This document shows, in pieces, positions 25,449 to 33,860 of a stretch of DNA of 64,000 bases. The DNA is from Terrabacter sp. 28 (GTDB lineage Bacteria; Actinomycetota; Actinomycetes; Actinomycetales; Dermatophilaceae): NCBI GenBank assembly GCA_000955875.1, contig JYOE01000022.1, forward strand, positions 1 to 64,000, in the 5' to 3' direction. The notes under the pieces are model-generated. The model saw nothing but the letters and a program-made list of their open reading frames with translations, did no database searches and was not told the origin of the DNA. The position numbers and the translations under genes were made by a program. Numbering within the stretch: the first letter of the stretch is position 1; every line of letters starts with the position of its first letter.

Positions 25449-25835
25449 ATGACCCAGATCGCTCCCCGGACGCCGCTGCTGCGCGAGGTCTACGGCCGCC
25501 TGCTCCGCGGCTTGCGCACCCGGCAGGGCCGCACCCTCGCCGAGGTTGCCGCACGCGCCGGCATCTCGGTCGCCTACCTCTCCGAGGTCGAGCGCGGGCT
25601 CAAGGAGCCGTCGTCCGAGGTTCTCGAGGCGATCTGCATCTCGCTCGACTCGAGCATCATGAGCCTCGTCGGCGCCGCCCACCGCGACCTTCGCGACCTC
25701 GCCGCCGACGGCGCCGTCGGCGGGCGGGTTCTCGACCTCACGTCGCGCGCCGGCTCGAGCCTCGCCGCACCCGCCGACGCACCCGCACCGCACGGGGCGG
25801 CGATGACGACCGGCATGGTCGTCATCGCCGCCTGA
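25449..25835 (+). CDS. clgR: ClgR-like XRE-family transcriptional activator
   Basis: 128 residues. The HTH at about 17-70 reads LRTRQGRTLAEVAARAGISV then AYLSEVERGLKEPSSEVLEA, very close to actinobacterial ClgR. A short variable tail ends VVIAA; an Ala-type C-terminus is of interest because ClgR is itself a Clp substrate in some species. ClgR activates clp protease genes. A clpP pair with a ClgR box lies 2 kb away and another box lies upstream of this gene. ATG 25449 matches the family start. Confidence 0.85.
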   Translation: MTQIAPRTPLLREVYGRLLRGLRTRQGRTLAEVAARAGISVAYLSEVERGLKEPSSEVLEAICISLDSSIMSLVGAAHRDLRDLAADGAVGGRVLDLTSRAGSSLAAPADAPAPHGAAMTTGMVVIAA

Positions 25836-25850
25836 CCTGCGGGACGGGGC

Positions 25851-26804
25851 TCAGTCGACGAGGCTGCCCCACGTGTTGTTGCCGACGACGCCGTCGACGA
25901 CGAGGCCCACCTGAGACTGGTAGGACCGCACCGCCGTCGTCGTCGCGGGCCCGAAGGAGCCGTCGACGGTCAGCGAGTAGCCGGCGTCGACGAGCTCGCG
26001 CTGCAGGCCCTTCACCGCCTCACCGCTGCTGCCTTCACGCAGCACCGGCAGGATCGAGTACCACGTGTTGTCGCCGACGATGCCGTCGACGGTGAGCCCG
26101 TGGGCCGACTGGTAGCTGCGCACCGCCGAGTCGGTGCCCGAGCCGAAGACGCCGTCGGCCGTCACGGCCCGACCCGAGGCCCGCAACATGTACTGCAGCG
26201 TGCGCACCGCCGAGCCCGAGCTGCCGTTGCGCAGCACGGGGAGCGCTGTCTCCGTGGTGCCCCCGCCGGTGCCGCCGGTGCCGTACTTCGCGAGGACGTC
26301 GTCGGCGTACGCCACGCGCTGGGTCGTCGCACACGTGCCGCACCGCTCGAACTTCTGCATGAAGACGGTCGTCGCGCTGCTCACCGACGTCGTGCCGCGC
26401 AGCTCGGCGAGGCCGTAGCCCGAGAAGGTCGTCAGCTCGTACCAGGTGAAGTCGAGCTGGGCGGCCAGGGCGTAGCGGCTGCGCCCCGACAGCCCGGCGT
26501 ACCAGGCCATGTTGTCGCGCGAGTCGGTGTCCCAACGGCCGCCCTCGCTCCACTGGGCGATGCCCATCCCGGGGCCACCGGGCTGGTCGGCGTACGGGTT
26601 GATCGGGCTGCCGGACTCCTGGATGAGGTTGCCGACGATGCCCGCGGACTGCTTCTCCGTCAGGCCCTTGCCGACGAAGTAGTCGAAGGCGATCTCGTCG
26701 TTCGACGCGGCCGATGCCGACGGCGCCGCCACGACGCCGAGCACGGCGACCGCGACGCCCGCGACGAGTCCCGCGATGCCGCGGCGGATCCTGGTGGCGC
26801 TCAT
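25851..26804 (-). CDS. secreted phage-tail-lysozyme-like protein with two peptidoglycan-binding domains
   Basis: 317 residues. Signal peptide at about 1-33 (RRGIAGLVAGVAVAVLGVVA, ending ASA). Residues 35-165 resemble the phage tail lysozyme domain (FVGKGLTEKQSAGIVGNLIQ, GMGIAQWSEGGRW). Two PG-binding-1 repeats follow, about 185-250 and 251-317 (DGIVGDNTWYSIL and DGVVGNNTWGSLV). Predicted muramidase acting in the cell wall. It starts 4 bases after the stop of the M15 gene, so they form one operon. Confidence 0.85.
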   Translation of the reverse strand: MSATRIRRGIAGLVAGVAVAVLGVVAAPSASAASNDEIAFDYFVGKGLTEKQSAGIVGNLIQESGSPINPYADQPGGPGMGIAQWSEGGRWDTDSRDNMAWYAGLSGRSRYALAAQLDFTWYELTTFSGYGLAELRGTTSVSSATTVFMQKFERCGTCATTQRVAYADDVLAKYGTGGTGGGTTETALPVLRNGSSGSAVRTLQYMLRASGRAVTADGVFGSGTDSAVRSYQSAHGLTVDGIVGDNTWYSILPVLREGSSGEAVKGLQRELVDAGYSLTVDGSFGPATTTAVRSYQSQVGLVVDGVVGNNTWGSLVD

Positions 26805-26808
26805 GGAT

Positions 26809-27558
26809 TCACCAACCCGCGCACGCGTCGGCGTCCCAGGCGATGCTGGAGCGGATGTCGACGTGGGCGTGGTCGTCGTGCGCCGGGTAGCCGGGGCCGA
26901 AGATGCCGCCGAAGCCGGCGTAGCGGGCCTGCTTGGCGATGCTGCAGATCGACGTCGCGCCGTCACCGGGGACGAGGTCGAGCGCCCCGCCGGTGAGGTG
27001 GACGCTGTTGCTCGCGCCGCCGACCGAGGCGTTGCAGGCCGAGTCGCGGTAGCCGGACGTGACCTTCAGCGGGTGGTCGCCGAGCTGGTGGCGCAGCGCC
27101 TCGGCGCGCCACAGGGCCCGCTTCATGTTCTCCTTCTCCGTGGCCCCGCCCGTGAAGCCCTTGCCGCAGTTGTAGCTCGCCTCGGCGTAGGTGAAGTGGA
27201 CCGGTGAGCAGTCGGGGTCCTGCAGCTCGTAGATCTTCGCGAAGGTCGCCGGGCCGGCCACGCCGTCGGCGGTGAGGCCGTACGCGCGCTGGAAGTTCGT
27301 GACGGCCGTCGTCGTCTGCGAGCCGTAGGACCCGTCGATGCCCATGACCTGTCCGCGGGGCACCCAGCCGGCGACGCGGACCTGCAGCTGCGTGACGTCG
27401 CTGCCGGACGCACCCGAGCTCAGCGTGCGGGGCCACGAGTAGCACTCGTCGGCGTGGGCGGTGGGGGCCGAGACGGTCATCGTCGCCGTGGCGACACCGA
27501 GGCCGCCGAGCACGAGTGCGACGGCTGCAAAGGCGTGGGTGAGCCTGCTCCTGCGCAT
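26809..27558 (-). CDS. secreted PG-binding domain plus M15-type D-Ala-D-Ala peptidase
   Basis: 249 residues. Signal peptide to about residue 36 (LTHAFAAVALVLGGLGVATA, ending AHA). A PG-binding-1 domain spans about 45-110 (GSYGSQTTTAVTNFQRAYGL). The peptidase M15 domain spans about 130-249 with metal motifs SVHLTGGALDL and HDDHAHVD. Several cysteines suggest disulfides. Predicted zinc carboxypeptidase trimming wall peptides. AAAGGACC precedes the ATG. Paired with the lysozyme-like gene, it cuts the two kinds of peptidoglycan bond. Confidence 0.88.
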   Translation of the reverse strand: MRRSRLTHAFAAVALVLGGLGVATATMTVSAPTAHADECYSWPRTLSSGASGSDVTQLQVRVAGWVPRGQVMGIDGSYGSQTTTAVTNFQRAYGLTADGVAGPATFAKIYELQDPDCSPVHFTYAEASYNCGKGFTGGATEKENMKRALWRAEALRHQLGDHPLKVTSGYRDSACNASVGGASNSVHLTGGALDLVPGDGATSICSIAKQARYAGFGGIFGPGYPAHDDHAHVDIRSSIAWDADACAGW

Positions 27559-27632
27559 TTCAGGTCCTTTCGCGAGGTTTCTGCCTGTACGAAAGAGACT
27601 GGCCGAGCCTCGCCGATGTCGCGCGTCGAGCC

Positions 27633-27652
27633 GATGGGGAGAACTCCCCATC
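27633..27652 (-). terminator. terminator of the clpP operon
   Basis: GATGGGGAG-AA-CTCCCCATC, a perfect 9-bp stem ending 11 bases after the stop of the second clpP gene on the minus strand. Confidence 0.7.
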
Positions 27653-27663
27653 CCGCACGGGCC

Positions 27664-28266
27664 TCAGGCCCTCGCGGCCTCCGACGCGCGCTCGACGACG
27701 TGGTCGACGAGGCCGAAGTCGACGGCTTGCTCGGCGGTCAGCACCTTGTCGCGGTCGGTGTCGAGACGCAGCTGCTCGATGCTGCGGCCGGTGTGCCGGC
27801 TCAGCACCTCCTCCACCTGGGACCGCACGCGCAGCAGCTCGTCGGCCTGCAGGGCGAGGTCGCTCACCGTTCCCTGCCCGCCGGCGGACGGCTGGTGCAG
27901 CAGCACCCGCGAGTGCCGCAGGGCGAACCGTCGCCCCGACTCCCCCGCCGCGAGCAGCACTGCTGCCGCCGAGGCCGCCTGGCCGAGGCAGTACGTCGCC
28001 ACGGGTGTCGGCACGAACTGCATCGTGTCGTAGATCGCCATGAGCGCCGTGAAGGACCCACCCGGGCTGTTGACGTAGAGCGACACCTCACGGTCCGCCG
28101 CCACGTCGGCGAGGTGGAGCAGCTGGGCCATGACCACGTTGGCGACGCCGTCGTCGATCTCGGTGCCCACGAAGATGATCCGCTCCTGCAGCAGCCTGCT
28201 GTAGATGTCGAAGCTGCGCTCGCCCGCCGGGGTGCGCTCCACGACGTACGGGATCGTGTAGCTCAT
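27664..28266 (-). CDS. clpP: ATP-dependent Clp protease proteolytic subunit (second of pair)
   Basis: 200 residues. Catalytic Ser in CLGQAASAAAVLLAAG, His in SRVLLHQPSAG and Asp in DTDRDKVLTAEQA; oxyanion region SLYVNSPGGSFTALMAIYDT. The usual ASMG around the serine is ASAA here, a subgroup difference. The ATG overlaps the upstream clpP stop as ATGA. The two subunits probably form a mixed ClpP1P2-type tetradecamer with a Clp ATPase encoded elsewhere. The tig/clpX neighbourhood is absent, so this may be an accessory pair. Confidence 0.9.
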   Translation of the reverse strand: MSYTIPYVVERTPAGERSFDIYSRLLQERIIFVGTEIDDGVANVVMAQLLHLADVAADREVSLYVNSPGGSFTALMAIYDTMQFVPTPVATYCLGQAASAAAVLLAAGESGRRFALRHSRVLLHQPSAGGQGTVSDLALQADELLRVRSQVEEVLSRHTGRSIEQLRLDTDRDKVLTAEQAVDFGLVDHVVERASEAARA

Positions 28267-28871
28267 CGCAGACCCACCTTGCGCTCGACGCCCACCGGGC
28301 GCACGTCGGCGAGCGAGGTGACGACGTGGTCGACGATCCCGTACGCCTGCGCCTCCTCGGCGCTGAACCACCGGTCGCGCTCACTGTCGTGCGTGATCTG
28401 CTCGACCGTCTGCCCGGTGTGCTCGGCCTGCAGCTCGTTGACGCGCCGCTTGACCGCCTTGAGGTTGTTGGCCTGCACCTCGACGTCTGCGGCCGTGCCC
28501 TGGATCCCGGCCGCCGGCTGGTGCATCATGATGCGCGCGTTGGGGAGGGCGAACCGCTTGCCCGGGGTGCCGGCGCCGAGCAGGAACTGGCCCATCGAGG
28601 CCGCGAATCCCACTGCGAGAGTTGACACGTCGTTGGGGATGACGCGCATCGTGTCGTAGATGGCGAGGCCCGCGGTGACCGAGCCGCCGGGGCTGTTGAC
28701 GTAGAGGCTGATGTCGGTGCGCGGGTCGCGGGCCGAGAGGAGCAGCAGCTGGGCGGTGACCCGGTTGGCGACCGGGTCGTCGACCTCGGCCCCGAGGACG
28801 ATGATCCGCTGGTGGAGCAGCTGCATCGACAGCTGGTCGTCCAGCAGGGTTGGCGTGAGTGTCTCGGTCAT
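28263..28871 (-). CDS. clpP: ATP-dependent Clp protease proteolytic subunit (first of pair)
   Basis: 202 residues. Catalytic Ser in VGFAASMGQFLLGAG, His in ARIMMHQPAAG and Asp in DSERDRWFSAEEA, with SLYVNSPGGSVTAGLAIYDT. Typical ClpP length, with a short N-terminal part and no long propeptide. First gene of a coupled pair. A ClgR box lies about 60 bases upstream, inside the 3' end of the GT87 gene, and clgR is 3 kb away, so ClgR-dependent induction is likely. Confidence 0.92.
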   Translation of the reverse strand: MTETLTPTLLDDQLSMQLLHQRIIVLGAEVDDPVANRVTAQLLLLSARDPRTDISLYVNSPGGSVTAGLAIYDTMRVIPNDVSTLAVGFAASMGQFLLGAGTPGKRFALPNARIMMHQPAAGIQGTAADVEVQANNLKAVKRRVNELQAEHTGQTVEQITHDSERDRWFSAEEAQAYGIVDHVVTSLADVRPVGVERKVGLR

Positions 28872-28886
28872 GCGAACCAGCGTTGC

Positions 28887-30137
28887 TCAGCGCTGCGGCA
28901 TACGGAATCTCTCTCTGCCACGGGCAGATTCGCCGACAGCGTATGCCGGTCGGTGCGTGAGCGGGAGCACCGCCCAGACGCAGACGGCGAGGGCGGCGAG
29001 GAGGTAGACGTTGCCGACGAGGTGCTCGACAGGGCCCCAGGCGTACTCGCGGCGCCCGCCCCACGGAGGCCAGAGGATCGGCCGGGCCACGAAGACCGCG
29101 GTCCAGGACGCTGCCGCCCACCGGCTGCGTTCCCAGAGCACGAGGGCGACCGGCACCGCCCACACCCAGTGGTGCGACCACGAGATCGGCGAGACGACGA
29201 GCCCGGCGAGCGCCGCCAGGCACGTGGCGAGCAGCACGTCACCGCGATGCCACCGGGCCCGCGCGGTGACGACGATCGCGACGCCGACGGGCAGGGCGAC
29301 TGCCAGCCACAGCGGCAGGGACGGCCGCGCGTCGAGCAGCCGCGTGAGGGCGCCGTACACGGACTGGTTGTGCGTCAGCGACGGCGGCCCCACCCGGCCC
29401 GCGTCGACGAGGCCGTCGGTCCAGTAGGACACGGCCCACCGGGGTGCCACGAGGAAACCCGACGCGACCGTCAGACCGAAGGCCACGAGCGCACGCCGGG
29501 CGGTCGCACGACGACCGACGAGGACGAGCAGCACGACGAAGACGAGCGGGGTGAGCTTCACCCCGGCGGCCAGCCCGAGCAGCACGCCGGACCAGCGCCG
29601 CTCGGTCCGGAGCAGGTCGACGAGCACGGCCGTCATGACGAGAACGTTGACCTGCCCGAAGGCGAGGTTCTGCCACACGGGCTCCAGAGCCACGGCGCCC
29701 CCGGCGACGGCGGCTGCGAGCCAGCCCGGTGCCGGGCGGTCCTGCGCGCGTCGCACCAGGGCGACGGCCGCCGCGAGCGCCGCGGTGGACGCGCCGGTCC
29801 AGACGGCAGCCGCGAGCCAGGCCGGCACGAACGCCAGGGGCACCATGACGACCGACGCGAACGGCGGGTAGGTGAACGACAAGCCGGTCACCGGGTCGCG
29901 CGGCGCCGTGGCGGGCGGCCCGGCGACCAGGGCCCGACCTGCCTCCTGGTAGACGCCGAGATCGGTGAGGCCGCCACGCAGGCTCGTCAGCACGGCGGCG
30001 GCGACGGCAGCGACGAGCACCACCGCTGCGACCGGCGCGGGTCCGGCCAGCAGGCGCACCCACCTCACCCGGGCCGGAGCCAGCACCTTCGCATCGTCGC
30101 AGACCACGGGCGCGGACCGGGCCGCACCGGATGACAT
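28887..30137 (-). CDS. GT87 (DUF2029) membrane glycosyltransferase
   Basis: 416 residues with about ten hydrophobic segments. Family features are DLGVYQEAGRALVAG (Asp near the first extracytoplasmic loop), SFTYPPFASVVMVPLAF, GQVNVLVMTAVLVDLL, GLAAGVKLTPLVFVVL and SPISWSHHWVW. GT87 enzymes use polyprenyl-phosphate mannose or related donors to build envelope glycans. The acceptor is unknown. Start at 30137 leaves only 10 bases to the divergent FAD gene, so promoters must overlap coding sequence. Confidence 0.85.
   Translation of the reverse strand: MSSGAARSAPVVCDDAKVLAPARVRWVRLLAGPAPVAAVVLVAAVAAAVLTSLRGGLTDLGVYQEAGRALVAGPPATAPRDPVTGLSFTYPPFASVVMVPLAFVPAWLAAAVWTGASTAALAAAVALVRRAQDRPAPGWLAAAVAGGAVALEPVWQNLAFGQVNVLVMTAVLVDLLRTERRWSGVLLGLAAGVKLTPLVFVVLLVLVGRRATARRALVAFGLTVASGFLVAPRWAVSYWTDGLVDAGRVGPPSLTHNQSVYGALTRLLDARPSLPLWLAVALPVGVAIVVTARARWHRGDVLLATCLAALAGLVVSPISWSHHWVWAVPVALVLWERSRWAAASWTAVFVARPILWPPWGGRREYAWGPVEHLVGNVYLLAALAVCVWAVLPLTHRPAYAVGESARGRERFRMPQR
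28930..28943. promoter_or_regulatory. ClgR box upstream of the clpP pair
   Basis: TCGCCGACAGCGTA matches WCGCYNANRGCGWW at every defined position. It lies 59 bases upstream of the first clpP start and within the last codons of the GT87 gene. A copy of the window-wide octamer GTATGCCG overlaps its right end (28941-28948). Confidence 0.7.
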
Positions 30138-30147
30138 GATCTGAGCC

Positions 30148-31794
30148 ATGGATGCCGACGCCGTCGTCGTGGGAGCCGGTCTCGCCGGCCTCGTCGCCAC
30201 CGCCGAGCTCGCCGACCGCGGCAAGCGGGTGGTGCTCGTCGACCAGGAGGGCGAGCAGTCGCTCGGCGGACAAGCCTTCTGGAGCTTCGGGGGGCTCTTC
30301 CTGGTCGACAGCCCCGAGCAGCGCCGGATGGGCATCCGCGACAGTCTCGAGCTCGCCACGCAGGACTGGATGGGCTCGGCACAGTTCGACCGCGACGAGG
30401 ACTTCTGGCCCCGCAAGTGGGCGGAGGCGTACCTGCACTTCGCCGCGGGCGAGAAGCGCTCGTGGCTGCACGAGCAGGGGCACCGCCTCTTCCCCGTCGT
30501 CGGCTGGGCCGAGCGCGGCGACGGCCGGGCCGACGGGCACGGCAACTCCGTGCCGCGCTTCCACATCACGTGGGGAACCGGCCCCGGCATCGTCGAGCCG
30601 TTCGAGAAGCGCGTACGTGCCGCCGTCGAGAAGGGCCTCGTGACCCTGGCGTTCCGGCACCGCGTCGACGACCTCGTGCTGTCGGGCGGGACGGTGACCG
30701 GCGTACGGGGACGGGTGCTGGCGCCCGACGGCGTCGACCGCGGCCGCCCGAGCAGCCGCGAGGAGGTCGGGGACTTCGAGATCGCGGCCCAGGCCGTGGT
30801 CGTGACGAGTGGCGGCATCGGCGGCGACCACGACCTCGTGCGCCGGGCATGGCCCGAGCGGCTCGGCACGCCCCCCGCGCGCATGGTCGCCGGGGTGCCC
30901 GCCCACGTCGACGGCCGGATGCTCGGCATCACCCAGCAGGCCGGCGGCAACGTCATCAACCCCGACCGCATGTGGCACTACACCGAGGGCCTGCGCAACT
31001 GGGACCCCGTCTGGGACAACCACGGCATCCGCATCCTGCCCGGCCCGTCGTCGCTGTGGCTCGACGCGCGCGGCCGTCGTTTCCCGGCCCCCTACTTCCC
31101 CGGCTTCGACACGCTCGGCACGCTGGGGCACATCATGCGCACCGGCTACGACTACTCGTGGTTCGTGCTGACGCAGAAGATCATCGAGAAGGAGTTCGCC
31201 CTCTCCGGCTCGGAGCAGAACCCCGACCTCACCGGCAAGGACGTACGCCAGGTGCTGGGTCGCGCGCGCAGTGGCGCACCCGCGCCCGTGGAGGCGTTCA
31301 TGCGCAACGGGGAGGACTTCGTCGTCGCCCGCTCGCTCGACGAGCTGGTCCGGGGGATGAACGCCCTCACCGGTGACGACCTCATCGACCTCGAGTCGCT
31401 CCGCCGTACGGTCGTGGCCCGCGACAACGAGATCGACAACGACTTCACGAAGGACGCCCAGATCACCGCCGTGCGTGGGGCACGGCACTACCGCGGCGAC
31501 CGGCTGATCCGGGTCGCGAGCCCGCACAAGCTGCTCGACCCCAAGGCGGGACCGCTCGTCGCGGTCCGGCTCAACATCCTCACGCGCAAGACCCTCGGCG
31601 GGCTCGAGACGGATCTCGCGGGACGGGTGCTGCGGCCCGGCGGCGACCCGCTCCCCGGCGTCTACGCGGCCGGCGAGGTGGCCGGCTTCGGCGGTGGCGG
31701 CATGCACGGCTACAACTCGCTCGAGGGCACCTTCCTCGGCGGCTGCCTCTTCAGCGGTCGCACCGCCGGACGCTCGGTGGCGGCGGCCCTCTGA
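30148..31794 (+). CDS. FAD-binding dehydrogenase (3-ketosteroid dehydrogenase/fumarate reductase fold)
   Basis: 548 residues. N-terminal FAD dinucleotide motif AVVVGAGLAGLVATAELA, second FAD segment VVLVDQEGEQSLGGQAFWS, and the C-terminal FAD-clamp GVYAAGEVAGFGGGGMHGYN with ALEGT-like SLEGTFLGGCLFSGR. Predicted cytosolic flavoprotein oxidising or reducing a cyclic ketone-like substrate; the true substrate is unknown. ATG at 30148 sits 8 bases after a possible CATGAT -10 box, so a near-leaderless message is plausible. Confidence 0.85.
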   Translation: MDADAVVVGAGLAGLVATAELADRGKRVVLVDQEGEQSLGGQAFWSFGGLFLVDSPEQRRMGIRDSLELATQDWMGSAQFDRDEDFWPRKWAEAYLHFAAGEKRSWLHEQGHRLFPVVGWAERGDGRADGHGNSVPRFHITWGTGPGIVEPFEKRVRAAVEKGLVTLAFRHRVDDLVLSGGTVTGVRGRVLAPDGVDRGRPSSREEVGDFEIAAQAVVVTSGGIGGDHDLVRRAWPERLGTPPARMVAGVPAHVDGRMLGITQQAGGNVINPDRMWHYTEGLRNWDPVWDNHGIRILPGPSSLWLDARGRRFPAPYFPGFDTLGTLGHIMRTGYDYSWFVLTQKIIEKEFALSGSEQNPDLTGKDVRQVLGRARSGAPAPVEAFMRNGEDFVVARSLDELVRGMNALTGDDLIDLESLRRTVVARDNEIDNDFTKDAQITAVRGARHYRGDRLIRVASPHKLLDPKAGPLVAVRLNILTRKTLGGLETDLAGRVLRPGGDPLPGVYAAGEVAGFGGGGMHGYNSLEGTFLGGCLFSGRTAGRSVAAAL

Positions 31795-31811
31795 CGCTGG
31801 GGACGGGGGTC

Positions 31812-31878
31812 TTGACGACACCCGCGCGGATCGTCTACAACGGGAACAGAGCACGAAGTTGAGCGGTTATCACTCAAG
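31812..31878 (+). promoter_or_regulatory. hsp20 promoter with HspR (HAIR) operator
   Basis: A -35 TTGACG (31812) and a -10 near TACAAC (31836) are followed by GTTGAGC-N7-ACTCAAG (31858-31878). The HAIR consensus is CTTGAGT-N7-ACTCAAG, so the right half is exact and the left half matches 5 of 7. Inference: repression by HspR at normal temperature. Confidence 0.75.
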
Positions 31879-31929
31879 AAAGGTTCACTGAGGCCGATCA
31901 GGTCGGCCCCGTTCTCCGAGGAGTAGATC

Positions 31930-32418
31930 ATGAGCACCACCACCTTCGACCCGTTCCGCTCCATCGACCGGACGTTCGACCGCCTGCTGGGCGAGGGCCT
32001 GCGCGGGGCATCCGCCTCCGGGTCGATCATGCCGATGGACCTCTACCGGTCCGGCGAGAGCTTCATCGCCCACATCGACCTGCCCGGCGTCGACCCGTCG
32101 ACCATCGACATCGACGTCGAGGACCGCACGCTCACCGTCCGGGCCGAGCGCCGGTCGCCCGAGGCCGAGGGCGCCCAGTGGCTCTCGCGCGAGCGGCCCG
32201 CCGGCACCTTCGCCCGCCAGCTCTCGCTCGGCCGCGGCCTCGCCCTCGACCGCATCGAGGCCGACTACCGCGACGGCGTGCTGTCGCTGACCATCCCGGT
32301 CGCCGAGGAGGCGAAGCCGCGCCGCATCACCGTGTCGCACGCAGGCTCGTCGGCCGACGCGCACCGCGAGATCGAGGGGGCCGACACGGAGGCGACGAAG
32401 GAACACGCGTCCGCCTGA
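31930..32418 (+). CDS. hsp20: Hsp20/alpha-crystallin small heat-shock protein
   Basis: 162 residues. The alpha-crystallin domain runs about 35-140 with MPMDLYRSGESFIAHIDLPG, LTVRAERR and the GVLSLTIPVAEE motif (a variant of GVLTL.IP). ATP-independent holdase that binds unfolding proteins in the cytosol. Followed by a strong terminator; monocistronic. The upstream HAIR element indicates HspR control. Confidence 0.93.
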   Translation: MSTTTFDPFRSIDRTFDRLLGEGLRGASASGSIMPMDLYRSGESFIAHIDLPGVDPSTIDIDVEDRTLTVRAERRSPEAEGAQWLSRERPAGTFARQLSLGRGLALDRIEADYRDGVLSLTIPVAEEAKPRRITVSHAGSSADAHREIEGADTEATKEHASA

Positions 32419-32429
32419 CCAGGACCCGG

Positions 32430-32457
32430 GGGGCTCGGCGGTGGACCGCCGAGCCCC
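32430..32457. terminator. bidirectional terminator between hsp20 and the MFS gene
   Basis: GGGGCTCGGCGG and CCGCCGAGCCCC form a perfect 12-bp stem with a 4-base loop (TGGA). A smaller GCACC/GGTGC hairpin follows at 32459-32474. Confidence 0.85.
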
Positions 32458-32477
32458 TGCACCTGTCCGGGTGCGGA

Positions 32478-33716
32478 TCAGGCCGGCGCACCGACCGGGG
32501 TGGCGAGCGCTTCACCGTCCACGACCGCGCGGCGCTCGGCCGCGCGGCGCTCGGCGGCGTTGGCCGCGAGGATGACGACGAGGCCGAGGCCGGCGAAGCC
32601 TGCCCCCACCCAGAGCGGTGACGTCCAGCCGAGCCCGGCAGCCAGGGCCAGGCCCGAGAGCCAGACGCCCAGGAAGTTGCCGAGGTTGAACGCGGCGATG
32701 TTGGCCGACGACGCCATCGTCGGAGCGCCCGCCGCGTGCGCGAGCACCCGCATCTGCAGGCCCGGCACGGTCGCGAAGCCGAAGAAGCCCATCGCCAGCA
32801 GCATCGCCGCCGATCCCAGTGGGCTGTGCGCGAGCAGGGCGAAGCCGACGAGCGAGACGCCCAGCGCCACGGTGAGCAGCACGAGGGTGCGGGTGAGCGC
32901 CCGGTCTGCCCAGCGCCCGCCGAGCAGGTTGCCGACGAAGAGCCCGACGCCGAAGAGGACGAGCAGCCACGGCACCGCCGACTCGTCGAAGCCGGTGACC
33001 CGAGTGAGCAGCGGCTCGACGTACATGAACGCCCCGAACATGCCGCCGAAGACGAGCACCGTCATGCCGAGCGAGAGCCACACCTGGCCGTTGCGAAAGG
33101 CCTCGAGCTCGGCCCGGAGGCCGACGGTCGACCGGGAGCTGGGACCAGCCTCGCCGTCGGCCTCGACGTCGCCCGAGTCGGGGACCAGCGCAGCGATGCC
33201 GGCGGCCGCGACGACCCCGACGGCGGCGATGACGGCGAAGGTCGCGCGCCAGCCCCACTGCTGGCCGACGAAGGTGCCGAGCGGCACGCCGAGCACGTTG
33301 GCGAGGGTGAGGCCGCCGAACATGATCGAGATCGCGCCCGCCTTGCGGTCGGCGGCCACGAGCGAGGCCGCCAGCACGGCGCCGATGCCGAAGAACGCCC
33401 CGTGCGCGAGGGCGGCGACGACGCGACCGCCGAGCAGGACGGCATACCCGGGGGCGAGGGCCGAGAGCGCGTTGCCGGCGACGAAGAGTCCCATGAGCAC
33501 CAGCAGCGCCCGCTTGGGACGCCAGCGCCCGAGCAGCGGCGGGAGCGCCAGCGCGCCGAGGACGACGGCGAGGGCATAGCCGCTGATGAGGTAGCCGGCC
33601 GTCGGGATGCTGACCCCGAGGTCGGCCGCGACGGTGCTGAGGAGGCCGGCGATGACGAACTCCGTCAGGCCGATGCCGAAGCCCCCGAGAGCGAGGGCGA
33701 TGAGACCGAGTGGCAT
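32478..33716 (-). CDS. MFS transporter, DHA1 family (AraJ/Cmx-like efflux)
   Basis: 412 residues with 12 membrane segments. TM1 has GIGLTEFVIAGLLSTVAADL, characteristic of the AraJ/PbuE/Cmx exporters, and LLGRWRPKRALL is the motif-A loop. A charged central loop (DSGDVEADGEAG) separates the halves. Predicted drug or sugar efflux pump. Divergent from a MarR gene over a 19-bp inverted repeat, so it is probably the MarR target. Confidence 0.88.
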   Translation of the reverse strand: MPLGLIALALGGFGIGLTEFVIAGLLSTVAADLGVSIPTAGYLISGYALAVVLGALALPPLLGRWRPKRALLVLMGLFVAGNALSALAPGYAVLLGGRVVAALAHGAFFGIGAVLAASLVAADRKAGAISIMFGGLTLANVLGVPLGTFVGQQWGWRATFAVIAAVGVVAAAGIAALVPDSGDVEADGEAGPSSRSTVGLRAELEAFRNGQVWLSLGMTVLVFGGMFGAFMYVEPLLTRVTGFDESAVPWLLVLFGVGLFVGNLLGGRWADRALTRTLVLLTVALGVSLVGFALLAHSPLGSAAMLLAMGFFGFATVPGLQMRVLAHAAGAPTMASSANIAAFNLGNFLGVWLSGLALAAGLGWTSPLWVGAGFAGLGLVVILAANAAERRAAERRAVVDGEALATPVGAPA

Positions 33717-33777
33717 GGGTTCCTGGTCCTTCCGAACAGGTGCGGACGCCGGGGCCGAGCCTCTCTGCCTTCGCCGG

Positions 33778-33833
33778 TATGCCGCGCGTGCAACTACTTG
33801 ATGCTGAGCGACGTTAGTTGCACGCGCGGCATA
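33778..33833. promoter_or_regulatory. 19-bp perfect inverted repeat in the MFS/MarR divergent region
   Basis: TATGCCGCGCGTGCAACTA (33778-33796) and its exact reverse complement (33815-33833) flank an 18-base spacer. Part of the right arm is echoed just downstream (TTGCA followed by an ACGCGCG stretch, 33835-33847), giving several half-sites. Candidate MarR operators covering both promoters. Confidence 0.75.
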
Positions 33834-33860
33834 TTGCAAACGCGCGCTATGATGACGGGC

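Noticed and set aside
25851..27558. A prophage remnant suggested by the phage-tail-lysozyme domain
   Set aside because: Both genes have signal peptides and peptidoglycan-binding repeats, and no integrase, capsid, tail or att site is nearby. They look like host wall enzymes.
28872..28886. A separate promoter gap between the GT87 and clpP genes
   Set aside because: Only 15 bases lie between them; the clpP promoter and ClgR box must be inside the GT87 3' end.
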